Source: DATAXV01 sp036272915 (GTDB lineage: Bacteria; Chloroflexota; Dormibacteria; Dormibacterales; Dormibacteraceae). From it: 11,476 nucleotides of DNA. Numbering within the stretch: position 1 is the stretch's first letter; each line of letters starts with the position of its first letter. Location of the stretch: assembly GCA_036272915.1 (NCBI GenBank), contig DATAXV010000188.1, positions 1-11,476 on the forward strand, read 5' to 3'. The notes below the pieces were generated by a model. That model did no database searches. It was given only the letters and a program-made list of their open reading frames with translations, and was not told where the DNA came from. The translations under genes and the position numbers were made by a program. Of this stretch, positions 1 to 6,922 are shown one piece after another.

Positions 1-1617
1 GTCGAGCGTGAGGGGGTGTCGGTGGCGCACCCGTCGCGCTTCATCCTGGTCGGGACGATGAACCCCGAGGAGGGTGAGCTGCGCCCGCAGCTGCTCGACC
101 GCTTCGGCCTCTGCGTCGACGTCGAGGGCATCCGCGACCCCGACCTCCGCATCGAGATCGCCATCCGCGAATCGCTCTACCAGCTGGGAGATGCCGACTT
201 CACCGCCCAGTACGAGGCGGAGGACGCCGACCTCTCGCGCCGCATCCGCGAGGCGATGGTGGCGGTCCCCGCCGTCGGCTTCGAGCGCCGCCATCTCCGC
301 TTCATCTCCACGATCTGCCTGCGGTCGGGCGTGCAGGGCCACCGCGGCGACGTCGTCACCCAGGGCACCTCCCGGGCGCTGGCGGCGCTGCGCCTTCACT
401 CGCAGCCGACCCGCGAGGACATCCTCGACGCCGCCGAGCTGGCGCTCGCCCATCGGGCCAAGGCCCCGATCGACCGGGATCAGCCGGAGCCGTCGGCGGA
501 CGCGCACCCCGAGCAGAGCGAGGCCTCCGAGGCCGGCGACGCGGCGGACGCCCAGACCGTCGAGGGCGCCGGCGGCGAGGGCGAGGAGGAGGTCGAGGTC
601 CAGAGCGAGACCACCCGCTCCGAGGGCGGCGAGCAGGCGGCCGGCGCCGACCAGAGCACCGGCGGCAGCTCGGGCGGTTCGGAGGCGTCGCCGGACGCCG
701 AGGAGACGTTCAACCTCAAGCGCATCGAGCTCCCCCGCAAGCGGCTGAACCGCCGCCAGACGGGCAAGCGCCAGGCGACAAGGTCGGCCGACCGCCGCGG
801 TCGCTACGTCCGCGCCCAGGCCCAGGACAAGGTGAACGACCTGGCCGTGGACGCCACCGTCCGCGCCGCCGCGCCGCACCAGGCCCGGCGGGGCCGTACC
901 GAGGGTGAGCGGCTGCGCCTGGAGCGGCAGGACCTCCAGCAGAAGGTGCGCGAGCGCCGGGTCGGCAACCTGATCGTCTTCATGGTCGACGCCTCCGCCT
1001 CGATGGACGCCGAGCAGCGCATGGCGGCGACCAAGGGCGCGATCCTCTCCCTGCTCCAGGACGCCTACGTCCGGCGCGACCGGGTGGCGGTGGTTGTCTT
1101 CAAGAACCGCTCGGCCGAGGTCGTGCTGCAGCCGACCTCGAGCGTGCAGCTGGCCCAGCGACGGCTGGAGCGGCTGTCGGTGGGGGGGACCACGCCGCTC
1201 ACCCACGGGCTCATGGCCGGCTACAAGATCGTCAAGGGCGAGCTCACGCGCGACCCCTCGGTCCGGCCGCTGCTGGTGCTGATCTCGGACGGCCGGGGCA
1301 ACATCTCGATGTTCAAGGAGGAGCCTCTGGTCGAGGCTCAGCGCGTGGCCGCCCTGATCGCGTCGGAGCACATCGATTCGCTGGTCATCGACTCGGCGAG
1401 GGACTTCAGCCACCTGCCCGCGGTGCAGCACCTCGCCCGCGTCGCGCCGATGTATCAGACGTACGCCCTCAACGCCTGCGCCGACCTCGCCGACAGGATG
1501 GGCGCGCAGTACTACGGCCTCTACGACCTCTCCCGCGACGAGATCGCCGGAGCCGTCGCCCGCCAGCTGAGCGGCAGGGGACGGCAGGGCTCGGGCCGGC
1601 GCGCGAGCGGCGGCTGA
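1..1617 (+). CDS. Fused AAA+/VWA cobalt/magnesium-chelatase subunit (ChlI-ChlD type), 5' end missing
   Basis: The reading frame is open from base 1, so the gene begins upstream; the GTG at 16 is internal. The first residues (VEREGVSVAHP, then GTMNPEEGELRPQLLDRFG at about 52-108) are the sensor-1/arginine-finger block of a ChlI/BchI-type AAA+ ATPase. An acidic, Gly/Ser-rich linker follows (about 472-700), then a basic stretch (about 715-830), the usual ChlD/BchD layout. The C-terminal von Willebrand A domain has a full MIDAS: DASAS at 988-1002, GGTTPL near 1183-1200, and ISDGRGN near 1280-1300. The family (one-protein I+D 'cobaltochelatase subunit', as in Rv2850c) is believed to power CobN- or ChlH-type metal insertion into a tetrapyrrole in the cytoplasm. 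The metal cannot be told from this fragment, and no CobN/ChlH partner lies in the window. The missing N-terminal part corresponds to what is found at 11069-11476. Confidence 0.93.
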   Translation, partial: VEREGVSVAHPSRFILVGTMNPEEGELRPQLLDRFGLCVDVEGIRDPDLRIEIAIRESLYQLGDADFTAQYEAEDADLSRRIREAMVAVPAVGFERRHLRFISTICLRSGVQGHRGDVVTQGTSRALAALRLHSQPTREDILDAAELALAHRAKAPIDRDQPEPSADAHPEQSEASEAGDAADAQTVEGAGGEGEEEVEVQSETTRSEGGEQAAGADQSTGGSSGGSEASPDAEETFNLKRIELPRKRLNRRQTGKRQATRSADRRGRYVRAQAQDKVNDLAVDATVRAAAPHQARRGRTEGERLRLERQDLQQKVRERRVGNLIVFMVDASASMDAEQRMAATKGAILSLLQDAYVRRDRVAVVVFKNRSAEVVLQPTSSVQLAQRRLERLSVGGTTPLTHGLMAGYKIVKGELTRDPSVRPLLVLISDGRGNISMFKEEPLVEAQRVAALIASEHIDSLVIDSARDFSHLPAVQHLARVAPMYQTYALNACADLADRMGAQYYGLYDLSRDEIAGAVARQLSGRGRQGSGRRASGG

Positions 1618-1691
1618 CGCGAGCTCTGGCAACGGCGAGCGCACTCGGATCGAGCCCTCGTGGAATCGTCGGGCGTCCACGCCGTGTTTGA

Positions 1692-1713
1692 TGGTGGTCG
1701 TACATAGCCACCA
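1692..1713. promoter_or_regulatory. Small inverted repeat upstream of the luciferase-like gene
   Basis: TGGTGG (1692-1697) and CCACCA (1708-1713) form a perfect 6-bp inverted repeat around a 10-nt AT-richer centre, just upstream of the ribosome binding site of the gene at 1734. It could be an operator or a weak leader hairpin. It is short enough to be chance. Confidence 0.25.
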
Positions 1714-1719
1714 CTGAAC

Positions 1720-1725
1720 GAGGAG
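1720..1725 (+). promoter_or_regulatory. Ribosome binding site supporting a TTG start
   Basis: GAGGAG sits 8 nt before the TTG at 1734. It is the main reason for accepting a TTG start, which also places the conserved N-terminal beta strand (IGPIGIWTQW) right at the protein start. Confidence 0.6.
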
Positions 1726-1733
1726 CAGCGGCC

Positions 1734-2594
1734 TTGGAGATCGGCCCCATCGGAATCTGGACCCAGTGGACGCCCTGGGCGAACGCGACCATGCGGGCGG
1801 CGGAGCTGGAGGAGCTCGGCTTCTCGGCGCTGTGGCTGGGCGCCTCCCCACCTGGAGACCTGCGGCTCGCCGAGAGCCTGATCGCCGCCAGCCAGCGCCT
1901 GATCGTGGGCACCAGCATCGTCAACATCTGGGACGCCGGCGCGTCGCTGGTGGCGGAGAGCTACCACCGCATCGCCGGCGAGCACCCGGGAAGGTTCGTG
2001 CTCGGCCTCGGCGTCTCCCACGCTCCCGTCGTGGGCGAGGCCTACCGCCGGCCGCTGCGGAAGCTCTCCGAGTACCTTGACGAGCTCGACGCGGCGACAC
2101 CCCCGGTCCCGGTGGATGGGCGCGCCATCGCCTCGCTGGGGCCGCGTTCGCTCGAGATCGCGGGCTCGCGCTCGCTGGGCACGCTGCCGTACCTGACCAC
2201 GCCTGAGCACACGCGGAGCGCGCGCGAGATCCTGGGCCCGGACGCGCTGCTCGCGCCGGAGCAGAAGGTGGTGCTGGAATCCGACCCGTCCGCCGCCCGC
2301 GCCATCGCCCGCCGCCGGCTGGCGATGTACCTGACTCTGCCGAACTACGTCAACAACTGGCGCCGGCTCGGGTTCGAGGAGGCGGACTTCGAACAGGGCG
2401 GGAGCGACCGGCTGGTCGACGCCGTCGTCGCCTGGGGGACGCCCGATGCGATTCGCGCCCGCCTGCAGGAGCATCTCGACGCCGGAGCCGACCACGTCGC
2501 CGTGCAGGTGCTGGTCGAGGACGTGACGCAGCTCCCCTTCGATCAGTTCCGGGCGCTGGCCCAGATCGTGCACGGGGTGACGGCCTCTCGCTGA
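1734..2594 (+). CDS. Luciferase-like (LLM class, F420-type) oxidoreductase
   Basis: A 286-residue protein of the bacterial luciferase-like TIM-barrel superfamily, most like the actinobacterial F420-dependent group usually labelled TIGR03620. Features seen: an N-terminal strand IGIWTQW; an ELEELGFSALWLG segment (about residues 24-36); LIVGTSIVNIWD (about 61-72); HPGRFVLGLGVSHAP (about 84-98); and a C-terminal AWGTPDAIRARLQEHLDAGADHVAVQVL block. These fit flavin or F420 binding and a hydride-transfer role, but the substrate is unknown. The start is TTG with a good ribosome binding site. The gene stands alone: 116 nt separate it from the chelatase and strong hairpins lie just after its stop codon. 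F420 rather than FMN is inferred from the family, not proved by the sequence. Confidence 0.87.
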   Translation: MEIGPIGIWTQWTPWANATMRAAELEELGFSALWLGASPPGDLRLAESLIAASQRLIVGTSIVNIWDAGASLVAESYHRIAGEHPGRFVLGLGVSHAPVVGEAYRRPLRKLSEYLDELDAATPPVPVDGRAIASLGPRSLEIAGSRSLGTLPYLTTPEHTRSAREILGPDALLAPEQKVVLESDPSAARAIARRRLAMYLTLPNYVNNWRRLGFEEADFEQGGSDRLVDAVVAWGTPDAIRARLQEHLDAGADHVAVQVLVEDVTQLPFDQFRALAQIVHGVTASR

Positions 2595-2603
2595 GGCCGG
2601 CGA

Positions 2604-2627
2604 GAGCCGCCCGCCGGCGGGCGGCTC
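2604..2627 (+). terminator. Perfect 24-bp GC palindrome, probable terminator
   Basis: GAGCCGCCCGCC is followed directly by its exact reverse complement GGCGGGCGGCTC, starting 9 nt after the TGA of the luciferase-like gene. As RNA it would fold into a stem of about 10 bp with a tight loop. No T-tract follows, so it would be a U-less terminator of the sort proposed for high-GC bacteria, or an mRNA-stabilising hairpin. Confidence 0.55.
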
Positions 2628-2648
2628 CTGCGGCCACCTCCCACCTCT

Positions 2649-2667
2649 CCGGCGACGAGCTCGCCGG
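2649..2667 (+). terminator. Second hairpin in the same intergenic region
   Basis: CCGGCGA, a 5-nt loop (CGAGC), then TCGCCGG form a perfect 7-bp stem, 21 nt after the larger palindrome. There is no T-tract. The two hairpins together probably insulate the phosphatase gene from readthrough. Confidence 0.35.
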
Positions 2668-2764
2668 CCGGCCGCGGATGGGCTGTCTCCATGGCTTCCT
2701 CTCCGAGCGCTCCCTTCACCCTCCCGTGGTGCGGCCGTAATCCAGCCAGTGCCTAGGTGGAGAT

Positions 2765-3490
2765 ATGACATCGAGCAACGCCCGCGACCTGGGCGGCCTC
2801 CGCACCGACGACGGACATGCCATCCGGCCCGGCATGATCCTCCGAACCGACGACACCTTCTGGAACCGCGGCCAGCTCTCCAACCCGCTGATGCGGACCT
2901 TCGGGACCACGATCGACCTCCGCCGCCCCGAGGAGCGGAGCCGGCGCGGCGTCCCCGCCTTCGTGCGCACCGCCACCGTGCGCATGGAGGAGAGCCTGGT
3001 CGACGACGACGGCACCAGCATCGACACCGACGATGACATGGCGCGGTTCTACGTCGGCGTCTTCAGCCGCCGGCGGGCGCAGATCGGCAGCATCATGCGG
3101 CGCCTCGCCACCGACACCCCGGCCCCCGCCATCATCTACTGCGTCGCCGGCAAGGACCGGACCGGCGTCACCTGCGCCATCCTCGAGTCGCTGCTCGGCG
3201 TGAGGCGGCAGGAGATCGTAGACGACTACGCGCGAAGCGCGATCTTCATGTCCTGGGTTCTCGCCAGCGGGCAGATCGACGACGAGCGGCACGGCGAGGA
3301 GGACCTGGTCCTTCCCGGGCACACCGCACACGCGAAGACCATGGAGCGCTTCCTGGACGAGGTCGCAGGAGAGTGCGGAGACGCCGATGGCCTGACGGCG
3401 GCCCTGGGCCTCGAGCCCCGGCACCGGGCCAGCCTGCGCGAGCGGCTGCTGGTGCCGGTCGCCGAGGCCGAGGCGGTGGTCACCGGCTGA
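2765..3490 (+). CDS. DLGG-type tyrosine/serine protein phosphatase (Y_phosphatase3 family)
   Basis: A 241-residue cytoplasmic protein with no signal peptide. It shows the N-terminal NARDLGGL motif (residues 5-12) and RPGMILRTDD (21-30), then TIDLRRPEE (49-57) and the P-loop CVAGKDRTG with nucleophile Cys126 and Arg132 (CX5R). This is the layout of the actinobacterial PtpB-like family (PF13350), which dephosphorylates phosphotyrosine, sometimes phosphoserine/threonine or phosphoinositides. The residue before the cysteine is Tyr125 rather than the usual histidine of HCX5R. The ATG at 2765 is preceded by AGGTGGAG at 2755-2762, a close but usable ribosome binding site, and it places the DLGG motif at the N-terminus as usual. 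It is convergent with murA and transcribed alone. The physiological target is unknown. Confidence 0.88.
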   Translation: MTSSNARDLGGLRTDDGHAIRPGMILRTDDTFWNRGQLSNPLMRTFGTTIDLRRPEERSRRGVPAFVRTATVRMEESLVDDDGTSIDTDDDMARFYVGVFSRRRAQIGSIMRRLATDTPAPAIIYCVAGKDRTGVTCAILESLLGVRRQEIVDDYARSAIFMSWVLASGQIDDERHGEEDLVLPGHTAHAKTMERFLDEVAGECGDADGLTAALGLEPRHRASLRERLLVPVAEAEAVVTG

Positions 3491-3495
3491 CGGGT

Positions 3496-3519
3496 GGCGC
3501 CAGGGGGGTGGGCGGCGCC
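3496..3519. terminator. Possible bidirectional hairpin between convergent genes
   Basis: Two copies of the self-complementary GGCGCC (3496-3501 and 3514-3519) flank a 12-nt loop in the 33-bp gap between the phosphatase and murA stop codons. The stem is short and lacks a T-tract, so this is a weak call. Confidence 0.22.
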
Positions 3520-3523
3520 CCGG

Positions 3524-4876
3524 TCAGACGGTCGCGCGCTCGACCCTGATCGCCGCACCCAGCCCGGCCAGCTGCTCGGGCAGGCGGCTGTAGCCGCGCT
3601 CGATCCGCTCCACCTGGCGGATCTCGCTGACGCCCTCGGCGAGGAGCGCGGCCAGCACCGAGGCGATGCCGCCGCGGAGATCCCGAGCCTGCACGCGGGC
3701 GCCGCGCAGGCGGGCGGGGCCGCTGACCAGGCAGCTGTGGAGGTGGTTGCGGCCGCGGAAGCCGCAGCGCTTGGAGCCGAGACAGGCGGAGGAGACGTCG
3801 ATCTTGGCGCCCATTGCCCGCAGGTCGGCGGTGTACGTGAAGCGGTCGTCGAAGACCGTCTCGTGAACGACGGAGATGCCGTCGGCCTGGGTCAGCGTCG
3901 CCACCAGCGGCTGCTGCCAGTCGGTCATGAAGCCGGGGTGCACGTCGGTCTCGACGTGGATCGGGCGCAGCCCCTCGCCCTGCCGGAAGAAGGTGATGCC
4001 GTCGGGCTCGACCCGGAATCCGCCGCCCAGCTTGCGGATCACGCTGAGGAAGGAGAGCAGGTGCTCCTGGCGGGCGTTGCGGACCGTCACCCGGCCCCCC
4101 GAGGCGATACCCGCCAGCGCGTAGGAGGCCGCCTCGATCCGGTCGGGGATGACGTTGTGCTCGGCGCCCCGGAGCCGCTCGACGCCCTCGACGATGATCC
4201 TGCGATCGCGGTCGAGGGAGATGAGGGCGCCCATCTTCTGCAGCAGCATGATGGTGTCGATGATCTCGGGTTCGGTGGCGGCGTTGTCGATGACGGTGGT
4301 GCCGGTCGCCAGCACCGCGGCGAGGAGCGTGTTCTCGGTGGCGCCGACGCTGGGGTAGGGGAGCTCGACGGTGGTGCCGTGCAGGCGGGCCGCAGCCCGG
4401 GCCGCGATCTCGCGGTCGGTGCTGTCGATCTTGGCCCCCATCGCGATCAGGGCGGCGATGTGGAAGTCGATCGGCCGGGAGCCGATCTGGCAGCCGCCGG
4501 CGGCGGGGACGACGGCACGGCCGGTGCGATGCACCAGCGGGCCGATGGTCAGCACCGGGATCCGGTTGACCCCGTAGAAGCGGGGGTTCACGTGGTTCGA
4601 GCGAAGCTGGTCGGTCTCGATCCGCAGCGAATTGTCGGAGAGCCAGGTGGCCGTCGCGCCGAGCTCGGTCAGCATGCTCAGGACGACGTCGATCTCGGCG
4701 ATCCGGGGGACGTTGCGGAAGACGCAGGGCTCGTCGGTCAGCAGGCTGGCGACCAGCTGCTTCGTGATCGCGTTCTTGGCGCCCGCCGCCGTCACCTCAC
4801 CGATCAGCGGCCGGCCGCCCTCGATGCGATACAGGCGTGCGCCGACCGTTGCCGGAAGGGTGTCGGTTGGGCTCAT
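3524..4876 (-). CDS. murA: UDP-N-acetylglucosamine 1-carboxyvinyltransferase (MurA, MurA2-like)
   Basis: This enzyme transfers enolpyruvate from PEP to UDP-GlcNAc, the first committed step of peptidoglycan synthesis in the cytoplasm. From the ATG at 4876 the protein has 450 residues, slightly longer than the typical 420-440. Seen: AGAKNA with Lys34/Asn35 (substrate contacts); the catalytic loop AAGGCQIGSRP with Cys129, so a fosfomycin-sensitive Cys rather than the Asp variant; PGFMTDWQQPL with Asp319 in the position of the catalytic base; and ERIERGYSRLPEQLAGLGA near the C-terminus. The TDWQQP and ACLGSKRCGFRGRNHLHS stretches resemble the second MurA of Streptomyces rather than the main mycobacterial type. 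GAGGAGG lies 7 nt before the ATG. The frame stays open upstream to 4948, but that extension runs through the promoter and is not conserved. Confidence 0.95.
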   Translation of the reverse strand: MSPTDTLPATVGARLYRIEGGRPLIGEVTAAGAKNAITKQLVASLLTDEPCVFRNVPRIAEIDVVLSMLTELGATATWLSDNSLRIETDQLRSNHVNPRFYGVNRIPVLTIGPLVHRTGRAVVPAAGGCQIGSRPIDFHIAALIAMGAKIDSTDREIAARAAARLHGTTVELPYPSVGATENTLLAAVLATGTTVIDNAATEPEIIDTIMLLQKMGALISLDRDRRIIVEGVERLRGAEHNVIPDRIEAASYALAGIASGGRVTVRNARQEHLLSFLSVIRKLGGGFRVEPDGITFFRQGEGLRPIHVETDVHPGFMTDWQQPLVATLTQADGISVVHETVFDDRFTYTADLRAMGAKIDVSSACLGSKRCGFRGRNHLHSCLVSGPARLRGARVQARDLRGGIASVLAALLAEGVSEIRQVERIERGYSRLPEQLAGLGAAIRVERATV

Positions 4877-4883
4877 GCTCGAT

Positions 4884-4890
4884 CCTCCTC
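4884..4890 (-). promoter_or_regulatory. Strong murA ribosome binding site
   Basis: On the minus strand GAGGAGG stands 7 nt before the ATG at 4876 and decides this start over the upstream in-frame alternatives. Confidence 0.75.
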
Positions 4891-4905
4891 GCAGGTGCAG
4901 CGGCA

Positions 4906-4911
4906 ATACTA
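4906..4911 (-). promoter_or_regulatory. Probable murA -10 box
   Basis: TAGTAT on the minus strand fits the TANNNT -10 consensus and would start a short leader of about 20-25 nt carrying the ribosome binding site. I see no convincing -35 box. Confidence 0.45.
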
Positions 4912-4976
4912 GTCCGCCCCCGACGCGTGGCACGGGGGAGGCTAACACTTCGTTCTGGCCCGAATCGTCCGCATGC

Positions 4977-4982
4977 TACGGT
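4977..4982 (+). promoter_or_regulatory. Probable -10 box of a leaderless ArsR-type regulator gene
   Basis: TACGGT ends 6 nt before the ATG at 4989 and no Shine-Dalgarno sequence lies between them, as expected for a leaderless transcript. The 112-bp gap to murA holds two divergent promoters, so the regulator could also affect murA. Confidence 0.45.
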
Positions 4983-4988
4983 GGCCTC

Positions 4989-5753
4989 ATGAGCACGCTC
5001 CAGGGCGACGCCAACGTCGCCGCGGTCGGCAAGCTGCTGGCCGACGAGGGCCGCTGCCGGATGCTCCTCGCGCTGGGTGACGGCCGGGCCCTGCCGGCCA
5101 GCCAGCTGGCGCGGGAGGCGCGGGTCGCCCCCTCGACGGCGAGCGAGCACCTGAGCCGCCTCCGCGAGGGCGGGATGGTCGAGGTCGAGCGACACGGCCG
5201 CCACCGGTACTACCGGCTCTCCGGACGCGAGGTCATGGAGCTGCTGGAGGGGGCGGCGAGGCTGGCGCCGCCGGGACGTGTCAGGGGTCTGCGCGAGGCG
5301 ATGCGCGCCGAGGCGCTGCGCGACGCCCGCACCTGCTACGACCACCTCGCCGGCCGGCTTGGCGTCGAGGTGCTCAACGCGCTCCTGCATCGCGGCGTGC
5401 TGGAGGGGCACGACGGCTCCTTCCTCTCCGGCGCCGACCGCCTCTCCTTGCCCGGCAACGCCGTCGACTACCGGCTCGGGCCGAACGCCGGCAGGGTGCT
5501 CGAGGACCTCGGGCTCGACCTGTCCCGGCTGGGCGGGCGCCGCCCGCTGCTCCGCTACTGCGTCGACTGGAGCGAGCAGCGGCACCACCTGGCGGGAGCC
5601 CTGGGCGCGGCCATCGCCGAAACGCTGTTCGCCCGCCGCTGGCTGGAGCGGAGCCCGGCCCCGCGGGTCGTCCGCGTGACCGATCTCGGCCTGCGTGGGT
5701 TGCGCGAGCATCTCGGCCTGGACTGGGCCGAGGGACGCGCCGGCGCCGCCTGA
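4989..5753 (+). CDS. ArsR-family winged-helix regulator with a C-terminal Cys/His sensor-like domain
   Basis: A 254-residue cytoplasmic DNA-binding protein. Residues about 10-80 form an ArsR-type winged helix: LPASQLAREARVAPSTASEHLSRLREGG is the helix-turn-helix and VEVERHGRHRYYRLSG the wing. It is about twice the length of minimal ArsR proteins. The C-terminal half carries RTCYDHLAG (Cys116, His119) and YCVDWSEQRHHLAG (Cys191, His199-200), a pair of similar C..D..HLAG blocks seen in a large actinobacterial subgroup of ArsR regulators; what they sense is not known to me. The ATG at 4989 is chosen because it follows a TANNNT box and matches the domain start; the longer open frame back to 4632 overlaps murA antisense. 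The damaged oxidoreductase begins 40 nt downstream and is a likely target or operon partner. Confidence 0.88.
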   Translation: MSTLQGDANVAAVGKLLADEGRCRMLLALGDGRALPASQLAREARVAPSTASEHLSRLREGGMVEVERHGRHRYYRLSGREVMELLEGAARLAPPGRVRGLREAMRAEALRDARTCYDHLAGRLGVEVLNALLHRGVLEGHDGSFLSGADRLSLPGNAVDYRLGPNAGRVLEDLGLDLSRLGGRRPLLRYCVDWSEQRHHLAGALGAAIAETLFARRWLERSPAPRVVRVTDLGLRGLREHLGLDWAEGRAGAA

Positions 5754-5793
5754 CCCTCCGGCCCCTCACCGGCGCCGTGCCAGGATGGGCGGC

Positions 5794-6565
5794 ATGACGA
5801 GGCCTCGGGTGGGAGTGATCCTCCCCCAGCAGCACGCGACCATGGCCGAGCTCCGCACCGCCTGGCGGGCGGTCGACGGTGACGGTTTCGACAGCCTCTG
5901 GGTCTGGGACCACTTCTTCCCCCCTGAGCGGGGATCAGGGTGGCGCCCACTTCGAGGCCTGGTCGCTGCTCGCCGCCATCGCCGTCGAGACCGAGCGGGT
6001 TCGCTTCGGCACGCTCGTGACCTCGACCGTGTATCGCAACCCCGACCTGCTCGCCGACATGGCCCGCACCGTCGACCACCTGTCCGGCGGCCGGCTCATC
6101 CTCGGCGTCGGCGCCGGCGGGCACGGCGAGCGGGACTACGCCGAGTACGGTTACGAGGCGGGCGGCGGCCCGGAGCGGGTCCGGGACTTCGAGAGCGCGC
6201 TGGAGCGGGTCGAGCGGCGGCTGCCCCGGCTCAACCCGAGACCCGCGGGACCGCTCCCGCTGCTGATCGCCGGGTTCGGCGAGCGGGTCATGCTGCGCCT
6301 CGTCGCCCAGCACGCGCAGATGTGGAACGTGGGCGGACCGCCCGAGGTGGTGGCTCAGAAGAACGCCGTCCTCGACCGCTGGTGCGAGCGGATCGGCCGC
6401 GACCCGGCCGAGATCGAGCGGACCGTGGTCCTCTTCCCGGAGATGATCGACTCCTGGCGCGACTACGTCGAGGCGGGCATGCAGCACCTGATCCTGACCG
6501 TGCCGGCGCCCTTCGACCTGGACCCGGCCCGGCGCGTCCTGGCCGAGGCCGGGGGGGAGCGCTGA
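5794..6565 (+). CDS. Luciferase-like F420-type oxidoreductase, interrupted by a frameshift
   Basis: The protein is conserved in two frames. The first encodes MTRPRVGVILPQQ and GFDSLWVWDHFFP from the ATG at 5794 up to about 5920. The second continues as LSGDQGGAHFEAWSLLAAIAVETERVRFGTLV and on to the TGA at 6563-6565. Removing one C from the C6 run at 5919-5924 joins them into a normal LLM-class protein of about 256 residues. It has the nucleotide-site block SGGRLILGVGAGGHGERDYAEYG and the C-terminal DYVEAGMQHLILTVPAPFD expected of the family. Family members are F420- or FMN-dependent; the substrate is unknown. The gene is either a sequencing or assembly artefact or a young pseudogene. The TGA overlaps the ATG of the next gene. 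A CAGGAT sequence 7 nt before the ATG may be a weak leaderless -10 box. Continuation of the first frame past 5930 is Arg-rich shadow translation. Confidence 0.8.
5919..5924 (+). other. C6 homopolymer, frameshift site
   Basis: The family reading jumps from the frame of 5794 to the +1 frame here. With five C the protein reads DHFFPLSGDQGGAHFEAW without a break; with six it reads FFPPERGSGWRP and loses all similarity. Confidence 0.75.
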
Positions 6566-6873
6566 TGGCCGCCTACATCATCTCCGAGGTCGAGATGCTG
6601 GACGGGGAGCTGGGCTCCCGCTACCGCTCGCTGGCGGCCGGCTCGATCGCCGCCCACGGCGGCCGCTACGTGGTCAGGGGGGCCCTGCCCGACGCGCTCG
6701 AGGGCGACTGGCCGTCAGCGAGCCGGCTGGTCGTGGTCGAGTTCCCGAGCATGGAGGTGGCACGCCGCTGGTACGCCTCCGCGGAGTACGCCGAGGCGCT
6801 GGCCCTCAGCCGGAAGGGCCTGCGCAGGCGCCTGATCCTCTGCGAGGCGCTTCCCCCCGACCCCTCGGAATAG
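6565..6873 (+). CDS. DUF1330 family protein (ferredoxin-like dimeric barrel fold)
   Basis: A 102-residue protein with the DUF1330 (PF07045) pattern: AAYIISEVEMLD at the start, RYRSLAAGSIAAHGGRYVVRGA (about residues 21-42), RLVVVEFPSMEVARRWYASAEYAEAL (about 55-80), and a short tail. The fold is a small alpha/beta barrel related to Dabb/EthD/antibiotic monooxygenase proteins; the biochemical role is not established. Its ATG overlaps the stop of the luciferase-like gene as TGATG, so the two are translationally coupled and likely work together. It is intact even though the upstream gene is frameshifted. Confidence 0.87.
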   Translation: MAAYIISEVEMLDGELGSRYRSLAAGSIAAHGGRYVVRGALPDALEGDWPSASRLVVVEFPSMEVARRWYASAEYAEALALSRKGLRRRLILCEALPPDPSE

Positions 6874-6909
6874 TGCGTCCGCTCGCCGTGCCGCGCCCCA
6901 TCGCGCCAC

Positions 6910-6915
6910 TACGAT
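6910..6915 (+). promoter_or_regulatory. Probable -10 box of the leaderless MFS gene
   Basis: TACGAT ends 7 nt before the ATG at 6923, with no Shine-Dalgarno sequence between. It is the same arrangement as at 4977 and 11057. Confidence 0.45.
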
Positions 6916-6922
6916 GGCGCCC

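Noticed and set aside
1521..2771. A 416-residue minus-strand open frame
   Set aside because: It is antisense to the luciferase-like gene, Arg/Ala-rich, and without any family motif.
3494..4912. A 472-residue open frame on the plus strand covering all of murA
   Set aside because: It is antisense to a fully recognisable MurA and has only Asp/Gly/Ala-rich shadow composition, which is expected at this GC content.
5739..5755. A 17-nt sequence shared with 9937-9953, covering the last codons and stop of the ArsR-type gene and the FMN reductase gene (both end in GRAGAA)
   Set aside because: It is a GC-rich Ala/Gly tail of low complexity with no extension on either side; chance is the simplest explanation.
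5695..6873. A single long frame (392 residues) joining the first part of the luciferase-like gene to DUF1330, as a possible fusion protein
   Set aside because: The middle portion (about 5930-6560) is Arg-rich shadow translation of the true +1 frame. The two ends share a frame by chance because of the C6 frameshift.
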